Counted from the first letter of the stretch, positions 27,316 through 36,293 are shown. The stretch is 44,391 bases of DNA from Lachnospiraceae bacterium (GCA_014804345.1 JAAUZZ010000024.1:41309-85699), one strand, 5' to 3'. The notes: generated by a model not told the origin, from the letters alone. Translations and numbers: made by a program.

Positions 27316-29331
27316 ATGCAGGAATTAATAATAAGCATACTGCTGACGATCGTCATCATAATGGCTGCCATTGTTCTCATTTTTGTCGGCAGCCGCAAAG
27401 GAGGTTTGACCAAAAAGCAGAGAACCATGATGATTCGGATTTTCATCACTGCGGTCATTTTACTGGCGCTCCAATTTCTTTCCGCAGAGATGTTTGACAG
27501 GATTGACGGGTATTTCTTTCCGTCTGCGGGAAGGTGGATTCGTTTTGCGTGCTATCTGATTGATTACTTTATCATCGGATATGACATTTTAAGAAAAGCG
27601 GCAAAAGGCATTAAAAATCGTCAGGTATTTGACGAGAGTTTTCTGATGGCAGTGGCTACTATCGGCGCAATGGCGCTGGCTATTTATGAGAATGGAGAAT
27701 ATTTGGAAGCGATTGCCGTTATGCTGTTCTATCAGATTGGAGAATGGTTTCAGGGCTATGCAGTGGGGAAGAGCCGCCGCAATATCAGCAATCTGATGGA
27801 TATTCGCCCCGATTATGCAAATGTGGAAAGAGATGGACAGTTAGAGCGGGTAGATCCGGATGAAGTAGAACTTGGCAGCGTGATCGTTGTCCAGCCGGGC
27901 GAGAAAGTGCCAATTGACGGAATTATCGTTGAGGGCAGTTCCAGCTTGAATACCAGCGCACTGACAGGCGAAAGCCTGCCGAGGGAGGCAAAAGAAGGAG
28001 ATGAGGTCATCAGCGGATGCATCAGCATGACAGGTGTGTTGAAGATACAGACAACGAAAGAGTTTGGGGAATCCACCGTTTCTAAAATTTTGGATCTGGT
28101 GGAAAATGCAAGCTCCCGCAAATCAAAGTCGGAAGATTTTATCTCAACGTTTGCGAAATACTATACGCCGGCTGTCTGCTATTGTGCATTGGCGCTGGTG
28201 TTCCTTCCCCCGATCGTCCGTATGCTTTTTATGGGTCTGCCCGCGGATTGGGGTGTCTGGATTTATCGGGCATTGACCTTTTTAGTAATCAGTTGTCCTT
28301 GTGCGTTAGTGATCAGTATTCCTTTAAGCTTCTTTGCCGGAATTGGAGGCGCAAGCAACGAGGGTGTGCTGGTAAAAGGCTCCAACTATCTGGAAATCCT
28401 TTCTCAGACAAAATATGTTGTTTTTGACAAAACGGGAACCATGACAAAAGGTGTTTTTGAAGTAAACGGGATTCATCATTCCGCAATCGAGAATGAAAAG
28501 CTGATTGAGTATGCAGCTTTGGCAGAGTGCGCTTCTTCTCACCCGATCAGCAAGAGCTTACAACGGGCATACGGAAAGGAAATTGACAGAAGCCGCGTAT
28601 CGGATATACAGGAAATCAGCGGAAATGGTGTGACTGCAAAAGTGGACGGCATGGAAATCGCTGCCGGTAATGATAAATTGATGAAGCATTTAAACATTCC
28701 TTATCAAGACTGCCATCAGACCGGAACGATTATTCATATGGCGATAGACGGGAAATATGCGGGGCATATTGTAATATCCGATATCATAAAGCCTCATGCG
28801 AAGGCAGCAATTGCAGAATTAAAAAAAGCAGGGGTAGATAAGACCGTGATGCTGACCGGTGATGCAAAGAAAGTGGCAGATCAGGTTGCCGCCTCACTTG
28901 AAATTGACGAGGTTTACAGTGAACTTCTGCCTGCGGATAAGGTAGAAAAGGTAGAAGAACTTCTGCGGATGAAGCAGGGGAAGGCAAAACTGGCGTTCGT
29001 CGGTGACGGTATCAATGACGCGCCTGTGCTTTCGAGAGCGGACATCGGTATTGCGATGGGCGCAATGGGTTCGGACGCAGCAATCGAAGCGGCGGATATT
29101 GTTTTGATGGATGATGACCCGCTTAAGATTGCAAAGGCAATTAAAATTTCAAGGAAATGTCTGCGAATCGTTTATCAAAATATCGTATTTGCACTGGCAG
29201 TCAAATTTGCCTGCCTTGCGTTAGGAGCTGTGGGAATTGCGAATATGTATCTGGCAATCTTTGCAGATGTGGGCGTTATGATCCTTGCGGTATTGAATGC
29301 AATTCGCTGTTTGTTTGTGAAAAAATTGTAA
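27316..29331 (+). CDS. P1B-type heavy-metal-translocating ATPase, Zn/Cd/Pb type likely
   Basis: SCPCALVISIPLSF, FDKTGTMTKG, GDGINDAPVLSRADIGIAMG; C-terminal AVKFACLALG...LAIFADVGVMILAVLNAIR retains the Lys/Asp arrangement of ZntA-like pumps. Confidence 0.93.
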   Translation: MQELIISILLTIVIIMAAIVLIFVGSRKGGLTKKQRTMMIRIFITAVILLALQFLSAEMFDRIDGYFFPSAGRWIRFACYLIDYFIIGYDILRKAAKGIKNRQVFDESFLMAVATIGAMALAIYENGEYLEAIAVMLFYQIGEWFQGYAVGKSRRNISNLMDIRPDYANVERDGQLERVDPDEVELGSVIVVQPGEKVPIDGIIVEGSSSLNTSALTGESLPREAKEGDEVISGCISMTGVLKIQTTKEFGESTVSKILDLVENASSRKSKSEDFISTFAKYYTPAVCYCALALVFLPPIVRMLFMGLPADWGVWIYRALTFLVISCPCALVISIPLSFFAGIGGASNEGVLVKGSNYLEILSQTKYVVFDKTGTMTKGVFEVNGIHHSAIENEKLIEYAALAECASSHPISKSLQRAYGKEIDRSRVSDIQEISGNGVTAKVDGMEIAAGNDKLMKHLNIPYQDCHQTGTIIHMAIDGKYAGHIVISDIIKPHAKAAIAELKKAGVDKTVMLTGDAKKVADQVAASLEIDEVYSELLPADKVEKVEELLRMKQGKAKLAFVGDGINDAPVLSRADIGIAMGAMGSDAAIEAADIVLMDDDPLKIAKAIKISRKCLRIVYQNIVFALAVKFACLALGAVGIANMYLAIFADVGVMILAVLNAIRCLFVKKL

Positions 29332-29332
29332 G

Positions 29333-29370
29333 AAAAAAGAGCTTCCTGCTCCATTCAAAGAGCAGGAAGC
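29333..29370 (-). terminator. Terminator downstream of rubrerythrin (- strand)
   Basis: GCTTCCTGCTC/GAGCAGGAAGC 11-bp stem; T run on the - strand side. Confidence 0.75.
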
Positions 29371-29419
29371 CAGAATTATGCATACACATTTGTAAAATTG
29401 ATTAGTTTTCTTAAAAGAA

Positions 29420-29962
29420 TTAATAATTCTCTTCACGTACTTCAAAATAACTCTGCGGATGATTGCAGGTTGGGCAAATTTCAGGGGCTTTTGTTCCCAC
29501 AACAATATGACCGCAGTTGCGGCATTCCCATACCTTCACTTCGCTTTTTTCAAATACAGTTGCCATTTCCACGTTTTTCAGCAAAGCACGGTACCGCTCT
29601 TCATGATGCTTTTCAATCGCGCCAACAAGTCTGAATTTCTCCGCAAGTTCAGGGAAGCCTTCTGCCTCCGCCGTTTTGGCAAAATCTTCATACATATCTG
29701 TCCATTCATAGTTTTCGCCATTGGCTGCAGCTGCAAGATTTTCTTTGGTTTCACCGATTCCATTCAGCTCTTTAAACCACATCTTTGCATGCTCTTTTTC
29801 ATTATCCGCTGTTTTTAAAAACAGACTTGCAATCTGCTCATATCCTTCCTTTTTTGCTACAGAGGCAAAATAAGTATACTTATTTCTTGCCTGTGATTCT
29901 CCTGAAAAAGCTGCTTCCAGGTTTTTCTCCGTTTGTGTTCCTGCATATTTCGTTGATTTCAT
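29420..29962 (-). CDS. rbr: Rubrerythrin
   Basis: [48 protein letters not shown]-terminal rubredoxin [29 protein letters not shown]. Confidence 0.96.
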   Translation of the reverse strand: MKSTKYAGTQTEKNLEAAFSGESQARNKYTYFASVAKKEGYEQIASLFLKTADNEKEHAKMWFKELNGIGETKENLAAAANGENYEWTDMYEDFAKTAEAEGFPELAEKFRLVGAIEKHHEERYRALLKNVEMATVFEKSEVKVWECRNCGHIVVGTKAPEICPTCNHPQSYFEVREENY

Positions 29963-29974
29963 GTTGCTTTCCTC

Positions 29975-30340
29975 CTATTCACTTTTTTCTCTACATTTTG
30001 GACATAAATAGTATATATTCAAATCATAAGATATGATTCCCTCCCCAAGCTGTTTTTCCAAATCACCGGTTATATCACGAAAAGTGATGTCGGATAATGT
30101 CCCACACTTTTTACAGATAAGGTGATCATGCCTGTGGATTTTGTCATAACGGTCAGGGGAACCTGCCAATGATAATTTTCTTATCATTCCTTTTTGGCAC
30201 AGAGTATTCAGATTATTATATACAGTTGCCTGGACGACTTTGGGTTCCTTTTTTTTTAGTTCTAAAAAAAGCTGCTCAGCTGTCATATGCCCGTCAGACT
30301 GATTAATCAATTCTAATATCTGTTTTGAATATTTGGTCAC
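29975..30340 (-). CDS. perR: Fur-family regulator, PerR-like (GTG start)
   Basis: MTAEQLFLELKKKEPKVVQATVYNNLNTLCQKGMIRKL; HRHDHLICKKCGTLSDI and CPKC zinc motifs; immediately upstream of rbr. Confidence 0.88.
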   Translation of the reverse strand: MTKYSKQILELINQSDGHMTAEQLFLELKKKEPKVVQATVYNNLNTLCQKGMIRKLSLAGSPDRYDKIHRHDHLICKKCGTLSDITFRDITGDLEKQLGEGIISYDLNIYYLCPKCREKSE

Positions 30341-30358
30341 TATTTCACCGTCCTAAAA

Positions 30359-30400
30359 TTAGAATTATTCTAATTATAATATATTTCTTCTTTTTGTCAA
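30359..30400 (-). promoter_or_regulatory. PerR box and promoter of the perR-rbr operon
   Basis: Perfect 7-1-7 palindrome TTAGAATTATTCTAA (30359-30373); on - strand TTGACA (30395-30400), 16-nt spacer, TATAAT (30373-30378). Confidence 0.88.
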
Positions 30401-30429
30401 GCGTATTTATATAAATTTTTTCTCTTAGA

Positions 30430-32424
30430 CTATTTTAGCAGAATATCATCAAGTCCCGCCGTATCGGAAATCGGATTTGCTTCGCACACAATTAGCTGAA
30501 GATTTTGCAGGTTTTCAAGTGGAGCAAGCGAATCTACATTATTATCTTTGATATTTAACAACTTCAGATGCTCCATTTCTGTTGCAAATTCTACGCTGTT
30601 TATTTTCAGATCTTCCACTGTAAGCGCTTCCATACCATGAAAATTTGCAAGCGCTTTTTGTATCTCATCGATGTCTAAATCCTCGCGGTCTGCCCACGGA
30701 TCTGAATTATATTTGGAAATTTCGGCTTTGTTTAAGTCTAGAACCCGCAGATTTTTGTTCGGCGAAAGACTGTCGGCATCCATCATAAAGGAAGTATATC
30801 GAAGATTCAGCTCCTTGAGGTTTGGCAGGGAGAGAATCGGATTGACGCTGCCGTATAGGTGGCTCGACTGCAGATCCAGATATTCAAGCCCTTTGACCTC
30901 GGATACTTGTTTTAGCATTTCGGGGGAAACGGAACTGTAGATCAAAGTGAGCGAGCGAAGCTTGGGGAGCGATAAAAGCGCGTTGTCATCGCCAAAATCA
31001 CTGTAGCGGCCGTCCTCTATGATAAGTTCCTCCAAATTCGTCATGGTTATTAAATTGCCAAAGCTTGCATACCTTCCGACATGAAGTTTTGTGACATTGC
31101 TAAGTGTCGAGAAATCGGGCATATCTGGATCATCATAGTTAACGCTTGTAATCAGACCAAGTTCCGTAAGCTGTGTCATTCCTTTTATAAATTCATAGTC
31201 TGTGGTTTCATAGTTGTTCAAAAGATACAGTTTTTTCAGGCCCGTACACTCTGCAAGCGGATTGAAATTGAGAACCTTGCTTTTCTTAATGGTAAGTTCC
31301 GTTAAATGATCAAACTTTGTTAAAAAGGTTATGTCTGTGAGCGATTCGGAATCGATCGAAAGGGATTCAAGCTGTGTCAGATTGTATAATACCGAAAGGT
31401 CATCAATGGAGAAGCCGTCAACAATGGTAAGTTTTTTTAGCTTGGGAAGATCCGCAATTTCGTTGATCTCGTTGTTCATCCAGTTATCCAGATAAAGACT
31501 TTCGACATTGGAAAAGTCACTCAGTCCCAAAAAGGAATATCCATTATAAATACCGAGCGATGTAATCTGGGAAGGAGAAATGGTTTCTGCAATCTTATCG
31601 AAATCGCTTTTGTGAACATAAAGCGTGTGCAGTTTGTCAAGTCCGCTTAAATTAAGGGTAGGATAGGAATCCTCAAGATAAAGCTCCTCCAGATTGACAA
31701 AACAGGTGAGGTCATAACTTACATCAGGTAAATGAAAGGCAGGATAAACCGTGCCGCTTGTGCCGTCTGCAAGCGTATAGTCAACCGCTGTATAGTGGTT
31801 GTTGAATTGTCCATATACGCGTAACGAAATAACCTGTGCGAGATCTTCTGCGGAGATATCGTCGATTTCTTTGTTAAATATCCGACAAACTGTCTGGATA
31901 AAAAACGGTGTTTGGGGAACCTTTTTTGAGGTATCATAGCCATTTAGGCGTAAATCGTAGTAGTCGGATAGCGCATCAGAGTAGGAGTCTTTCGGACTGC
32001 TTTCGCTGTTTCTTTCGTGAGCAAAGAACCAAGCGATAGCAGGAACAAAAATGCACGCAAATATAATCAAAACAACAATGCGTATGCCCGACGCGTTCTT
32101 GCTTGTCCGCGGTTGCTTCGGATATTGTCGGTGAAGTTTTGCATTATTTTGCTGACTGTCGGTATTGCTGTTTTGTTCGTACGGACTTCCCGATGTGGTG
32201 TCGGGAGTCTGATTGTAAGAGCGGGAGTTTTCGCTTGTGTTTGTACCGATATTTGTGTTTGTGCTCGTACCTGCATTTGTATTTTTCGTGATTTCACCCG
32301 AATCAGAAGTGGTGTCGGACGAGCCGTGGGATGATTCGTTATAACCGCAGATGGGGCAAGTAAGAATCCCATTTACCTTGCTCATTTTTGTACCGCACAT
32401 AGGGCATTTCTTTGCAAACAGCAT
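30430..32424 (-). CDS. Membrane protein: N-terminal zinc ribbon, Ser/Thr/Asn-rich linker, one TM, extracellular leucine-rich repeats
   Basis: MLFAKKCPMCGTKMSKVNGILTCPICGYNE; TM IRIVVLIIFACIFVPAIAWFF; multiple LRRs (LEELYLEDSYPTLNLSGLDKLHTLYV...). Confidence 0.85.
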   Translation of the reverse strand: MLFAKKCPMCGTKMSKVNGILTCPICGYNESSHGSSDTTSDSGEITKNTNAGTSTNTNIGTNTSENSRSYNQTPDTTSGSPYEQNSNTDSQQNNAKLHRQYPKQPRTSKNASGIRIVVLIIFACIFVPAIAWFFAHERNSESSPKDSYSDALSDYYDLRLNGYDTSKKVPQTPFFIQTVCRIFNKEIDDISAEDLAQVISLRVYGQFNNHYTAVDYTLADGTSGTVYPAFHLPDVSYDLTCFVNLEELYLEDSYPTLNLSGLDKLHTLYVHKSDFDKIAETISPSQITSLGIYNGYSFLGLSDFSNVESLYLDNWMNNEINEIADLPKLKKLTIVDGFSIDDLSVLYNLTQLESLSIDSESLTDITFLTKFDHLTELTIKKSKVLNFNPLAECTGLKKLYLLNNYETTDYEFIKGMTQLTELGLITSVNYDDPDMPDFSTLSNVTKLHVGRYASFGNLITMTNLEELIIEDGRYSDFGDDNALLSLPKLRSLTLIYSSVSPEMLKQVSEVKGLEYLDLQSSHLYGSVNPILSLPNLKELNLRYTSFMMDADSLSPNKNLRVLDLNKAEISKYNSDPWADREDLDIDEIQKALANFHGMEALTVEDLKINSVEFATEMEHLKLLNIKDNNVDSLAPLENLQNLQLIVCEANPISDTAGLDDILLK

Positions 32425-32456
32425 TTGTAATTGTTCCTTCCGTATAAATTGCTTTT

Positions 32457-32482
32457 CTGAGAAACTCTTTAGAGTTTCTCAG
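32457..32482. other. Perfect inverted repeat spanning the cyclophilin stop codon
   Basis: CTGAGAAACTCT-TT-AGAGTTTCTCAG. Confidence 0.75.
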
Positions 32483-32990
32483 GTTCCGGATATTCCACTC
32501 CGAATGTATCAACAGTAACATTCTTCATTACTTGATCTTCCAACGGTCTGTCCGAATAATCGACGTTGGTTGTCGCGATTTTATTTACGATATCCATACC
32601 TTCCGTTACCTTTCCAAACGCTGCGTAAGCGCCGTCTAAATGAGGACTTGTCTTGTGCATGATAAAGAACTGACTTCCTGCAGAGTCCGGCATCATGCTT
32701 CTTGCCATGGAGAGAACGCCTTCCGTGTGCTTTAAGTTATTCTCAAAGCCGTTCTGCGAAAATTCCCCTTTAATAGAGTATCCCGGACCGCCCATTCCCG
32801 AACCTTCGGGACAACCGCCCTGTATCATAAAGCCGTTGATGACTCTGTGAAAAATCAGTCCGTTGTAGTAGCCTTGTTTTACAAGGCTGATAAAGTTGTT
32901 TACCGTATTTGGGGCGATTTCAGGGTAAAGTTCTGCCTTGATGATATCGCCGTTTTCCATTTCAATTGTAATAATTGGATTTTGTGCCAT
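32469..32990 (-). CDS. Peptidyl-prolyl cis-trans isomerase, cyclophilin type
   Basis: IIFHRVI-type motif GLIFHRVINGFMIQGGCPEGSGMGGPGYSIKGEF, AGSQFFIMH; start 32990 preceded by AAGGAG. Confidence 0.95.
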   Translation of the reverse strand: MAQNPIITIEMENGDIIKAELYPEIAPNTVNNFISLVKQGYYNGLIFHRVINGFMIQGGCPEGSGMGGPGYSIKGEFSQNGFENNLKHTEGVLSMARSMMPDSAGSQFFIMHKTSPHLDGAYAAFGKVTEGMDIVNKIATTNVDYSDRPLEDQVMKNVTVDTFGVEYPEPEKL

Positions 32991-33064
32991 AATTTTAATC
33001 TCCTTTTTCATTCAGTTTTCACCCCTTATCTTATGATAAAACGGCAAGATAGTAAAGGGAAATA

Positions 33065-33160
33065 GTGTGAAAAATAAATTTTTCACACGGCAAATTTGTG
33101 CTTGCGCTTGCATACATCAAAAAGCTTGCGCTTTTCGCTGTCAAGAATTTGCAGACTTTA
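33065..33160 (+). repeat. Structured repeat family F2, copy A
   Basis: Perfect 10-bp hairpin GTGTGAAAAA/TTTTTCACAC, then CGGCAAATTTGTGCTTG...CATACATCAAAAAGCTTGCGCTTTTCGCTGTCAAGAATTTGCAGACT; homologous to 34370-34430 and 37691-37800. Confidence 0.75.
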
Positions 33161-33240
33161 GCAAGAATGGGAGATTTTTATGCAAAAAGCTTGTATACAA
33201 GAAACAGTGGTGATACGATATTGTTTAGGTGATGAAGTAA

Positions 33241-34041
33241 GTGTATATTGAAAATAGGTTACAAATTATGAGGATTGAAAAGGTAGACGTAAAAATAACC
33301 GACTCACCCCAAATGGCAGCCGATTATGCGAAAAGGAATATACCATACATTGTGGTATTGAATGAAAAGAATAAGGCGGAAACGTTTCCAAGCGGCGCGT
33401 TCTGTGTGGAACGTATAGAAGATATCGACGATGCATATAAAGACAGGGTGTATCGGCGTTTTCGCGGTTTGCCGTGGGATATTACGGAAACGAATCGGCT
33501 CAGGATCAGAGAGATCACGGTGGAAGATGTGCCGCGTCTGTACGAGCTTTACAGTGATGAAGATATCACAAAATATATGGAGCCGCTTTTTCCTGAACCG
33601 GAGAAAGAGATTGAATACACAAAAGCTTATATTGAGAATGTGTATCAGTTTTACGGCTACGGTATGTGGGTGATTGAATTTAAGAAAGATCATGAGATCA
33701 TTGGACGTGTGGGACTGGAGTATAAGGAAGGATTTGACGGGCTTGAGCTGGGCTTTATGCTTGGCACGGCGTATCAGCATCAAGGCTATGCATATGAGGC
33801 GTGTGAGGCAGCGCTGCGATATGGAATGAATACGCTTGGCATAACGGAATTTTGTGCTTTTGTCAATGAGGACAATACGGCATCCGTAAAGCTTTGTGAG
33901 CGATTGGGATTTGGCAAAGCAGGCAAGGCCACACTGCCCGCATTGGATTTTCATGAAAAGAATTTTGTAAACAAAATCATAGAAAAGGAATTTGTTCACT
34001 ATGTTTATCATGCAAAATCACAAAAATCGCAAGAAAAATAG
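33241..34041 (+). CDS. GNAT-family N-acetyltransferase with an extra N-terminal segment
   Basis: TNRLRIREITVEDVPRLYELYSDEDI...LGFMLGTAYQHQGYAYEACEAALRYGMNTLGI...NTASVKLCERLGF; start uncertain (GTG 33241 or ATG 33268). Confidence 0.85.
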   Translation: MYIENRLQIMRIEKVDVKITDSPQMAADYAKRNIPYIVVLNEKNKAETFPSGAFCVERIEDIDDAYKDRVYRRFRGLPWDITETNRLRIREITVEDVPRLYELYSDEDITKYMEPLFPEPEKEIEYTKAYIENVYQFYGYGMWVIEFKKDHEIIGRVGLEYKEGFDGLELGFMLGTAYQHQGYAYEACEAALRYGMNTLGITEFCAFVNEDNTASVKLCERLGFGKAGKATLPALDFHEKNFVNKIIEKEFVHYVYHAKSQKSQEK

Positions 34042-34182
34042 AACAAATCGATTGCGGATATTGCACATATAATGCAGGATACCGTATATACAAACATATG
34101 TTTAAGAAAACTATGAACTACTTAAGAAAAATTCGTTTGACAATAAAAAATGGTAGTGATAAGATATGTCACATAAAGCAAA

Positions 34183-34226
34183 GGCGCTTTGGGAAACAGC
34201 ATTCCCGAAGCGCCCTTTTCGTTTTT
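34183..34226 (+). terminator. Terminator-like hairpin after the GNAT gene
   Basis: GGCGCTTTGGGAA/TTCCCGAAGCGCC 13-bp stem followed by TTTTCGTTTTT. Confidence 0.7.
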
Positions 34227-34314
34227 ATGTACAGGGACGCATAAGGAAATCAGCAGCTTTGCTGCATGCGTCCCGCACGGCAGGTAGGAGAAGCAAGCTT
34301 CCCTACTTGATTCA
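34222..34314 (+). repeat. Structured repeat family F1, copy a
   Basis: GGGACGCAT-AAGGAAATCA-GCAGC-TTT-GCTGC-ATGCGTCCC (34234-34274), GCACGG, then hairpin CAGGTAGG...CCTACTTG (34281-34309), ATTC. Confidence 0.75.
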
Positions 34315-34369
34315 AACGTTTCGCGAACGTACGGACTTGGGCTATTATGAAAAAATGAAACAGAGGAAA

Positions 34370-34430
34370 GGTTGAACATTAAAATTTTCAACCGGCAAAT
34401 TTGTGCTTGGTGCACAAATTCGCGGACTAA
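34370..34430 (+). repeat. Structured repeat family F2, copy B (minimal form), adjacent to the amt RBS
   Basis: GGTTGAA...TTCAACC (34370-34393), then hairpin GCAAATTTGTGC-TTGGT-GCACAAATTCGC (about 34395-34423); shares the 17-mer CGGCAAATTTGTGCTTG with copy A. Confidence 0.75.
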
Positions 34431-34446
34431 GAAAGGAGTATGTGCA

Positions 34447-36240
34447 ATGATGGCAGAGGAGATTATGAATGCCATAACCGGAGAGGTCTATGGTGTATGG
34501 TTTTTGATTGGCGCGGCATTAGTGTTTTGGATGCAGGCGGGGTTCGCAATGGTGGAGGCGGGCTTTACCAGAGCGAAAAATACAGGAAACATCATTATGA
34601 AGAATTTGATGGATTTCTGTATCGGTACTTGTACATTTATTTTAATCGGATTTGGCTTGCTGCTCGGTGAGGACATGGTGGGACTGATCGGAAAGCCGGG
34701 ATTTGACATTTTTACAAGCTATGCGGATTTTGACTGGTCAAATTTTGTATTCAACTTAGTGTTCTGCGCAACGACGGCAACGATTGTTTCCGGAGCGATG
34801 GCAGAGAGAACAAAGTTTCTTTCATACTGCGTATACTCAGCAGTGATTTCCGCATTGATCTATCCGATTGAAGCGCACTGGATTTGGGGCGGCGGCTGGC
34901 TTGCTCAGATTGGTTTCCATGATTTCGCGGGTTCCTGCGCAATTCATATGGTAGGCGGCGTCAGCGCACTGATTGGCGCAAAAATGTTGGGACCGCGTAT
35001 CGGTAAGTTCACAAAGGATAAAAGCGGAAAAATTGTAAAAGTCAACGCATTTCCCGGACATAATCTGACAATCGGTGCGTTGGGCGTGTTTATTCTCTGG
35101 CTTGGCTGGTACGGATTTAACGGCGCGGCGGCAACTTCGATTGCAGAACTTGGTTCCATCTTTTTGACGACGACGATTGCACCTGCGATTGCGACAGTGG
35201 TATGTATGGTATTTACATGGGTGAAGTATGGAAAGCCTGATGTGTCGATGTGTTTGAACGCTTCCCTTGCGGGTCTGGTGGCAATCACTGCAGGCTGTGA
35301 TGTGACAGATGCCTTTGGCGCGATCGTGATCGGTGCAGTGGCGGGACTTCTGGTCTGCTTTGGCGTATGGTTCCTTGATTATAAGTTACATATTGATGAT
35401 CCCGTGGGTGCAGTTGCAGTGCACTGTTTAAACGGTATTTGGGGTACGATTGCAGTCGGATTTTTTGCGACGGACACGGCTCCGGCTTATGCGAGAGGCT
35501 TTGGCGATGGCGTAAACTACGGCGCAAACCAGATTTGCGGCACGGGCCTTTTTTACGGCGGCGGTTTTCGGTTATTGGGAATGCAGCTGCTGGGTATGTT
35601 CAGCGTTATCGCCTGGACAGCGGTTACAATTACGATAACGTTTGTTATTATTAAAGCGATCTTTGGACTTCGGGTAACCGAGGAGGAAGAGATCATCGGT
35701 CTTGACGCGACAGAGCACGGGCTTCCTTCCGCATATGCGGGCTTTGCGATGATGGATATCTCAAACAATATGATCATGGAGGAGAACGAGAATACGCAGC
35801 TTGGCACGGACGACTACGTAGAGGCGTCGGAGGCGCAGAAGAACGCAGCAGTCAAGGTATCACAAGTTCCGTTCGCATCGGCGTCTGGTATTTATAAGGT
35901 CGTTATTATTGCGAAGTTAAGCCGCTATGATAAGTTGAGAAAGGCTATGAACGACCTTGGCGTAACCGGCATGACCGTGACACAGGTCATGGGCTGCGGT
36001 ATTCAGAAGGGTGCCGGTGAAAAGTACCGTGGAGCGGAAATTGATGCGACGTTGCTTCCGAAGGTGAAGGTAGAAGTTGTCGTTTCGAGCATTCCGGTTG
36101 AAAAGGTGATTGAGAGTGCAAAGAAGACGCTTTATACAGGTCACATCGGCGATGGAAAGATTTTTGTATACAATGTCGACAAGGTTGTGAAAATACGTAC
36201 AGGAGAAGAAGATGTGGCAGCTTTGGCAGATGTAGAGTAA
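34447..36240 (+). CDS. amt: Ammonium transporter (Amt) with C-terminal PII (GlnB/GlnK) domain fusion
   Basis: VYGVWFLIGAALVFWMQAGFAMVEAGFTRAKN Amt signature; C-terminal YKVVIIAKLSRYDKLRKAMNDLGVTGMTVTQVMGCGIQKGAGEKYRGAEIDATLLPKVKVEVVV PII domain; RBS AAAGGAG before ATG 34447. Confidence 0.94.
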   Translation: MMAEEIMNAITGEVYGVWFLIGAALVFWMQAGFAMVEAGFTRAKNTGNIIMKNLMDFCIGTCTFILIGFGLLLGEDMVGLIGKPGFDIFTSYADFDWSNFVFNLVFCATTATIVSGAMAERTKFLSYCVYSAVISALIYPIEAHWIWGGGWLAQIGFHDFAGSCAIHMVGGVSALIGAKMLGPRIGKFTKDKSGKIVKVNAFPGHNLTIGALGVFILWLGWYGFNGAAATSIAELGSIFLTTTIAPAIATVVCMVFTWVKYGKPDVSMCLNASLAGLVAITAGCDVTDAFGAIVIGAVAGLLVCFGVWFLDYKLHIDDPVGAVAVHCLNGIWGTIAVGFFATDTAPAYARGFGDGVNYGANQICGTGLFYGGGFRLLGMQLLGMFSVIAWTAVTITITFVIIKAIFGLRVTEEEEIIGLDATEHGLPSAYAGFAMMDISNNMIMEENENTQLGTDDYVEASEAQKNAAVKVSQVPFASASGIYKVVIIAKLSRYDKLRKAMNDLGVTGMTVTQVMGCGIQKGAGEKYRGAEIDATLLPKVKVEVVVSSIPVEKVIESAKKTLYTGHIGDGKIFVYNVDKVVKIRTGEEDVAALADVE

Positions 36241-36260
36241 AGATATATTGAATTTTTAAC

Positions 36261-36293
36261 AAAAAAACTAGCCCAGACTGGGCTAGTTTTTTT
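36261..36293. terminator. Bidirectional terminator between amt and plsC
   Basis: AAACTAGCCCAG-A-CTGGGCTAGTTT flanked by A and T runs. Confidence 0.88.

Noticed and set aside
27237-27497. 86-aa ORF overlapping the start of the metal ATPase
   Set aside because: Out of frame with the ATPase, which has a good RBS and continuous homology-type motifs.
33304-34011. 235-aa antisense ORF opposite the GNAT gene
   Set aside because: Shadow ORF; sense strand carries the GNAT signature and no promoter or RBS supports the antisense frame.
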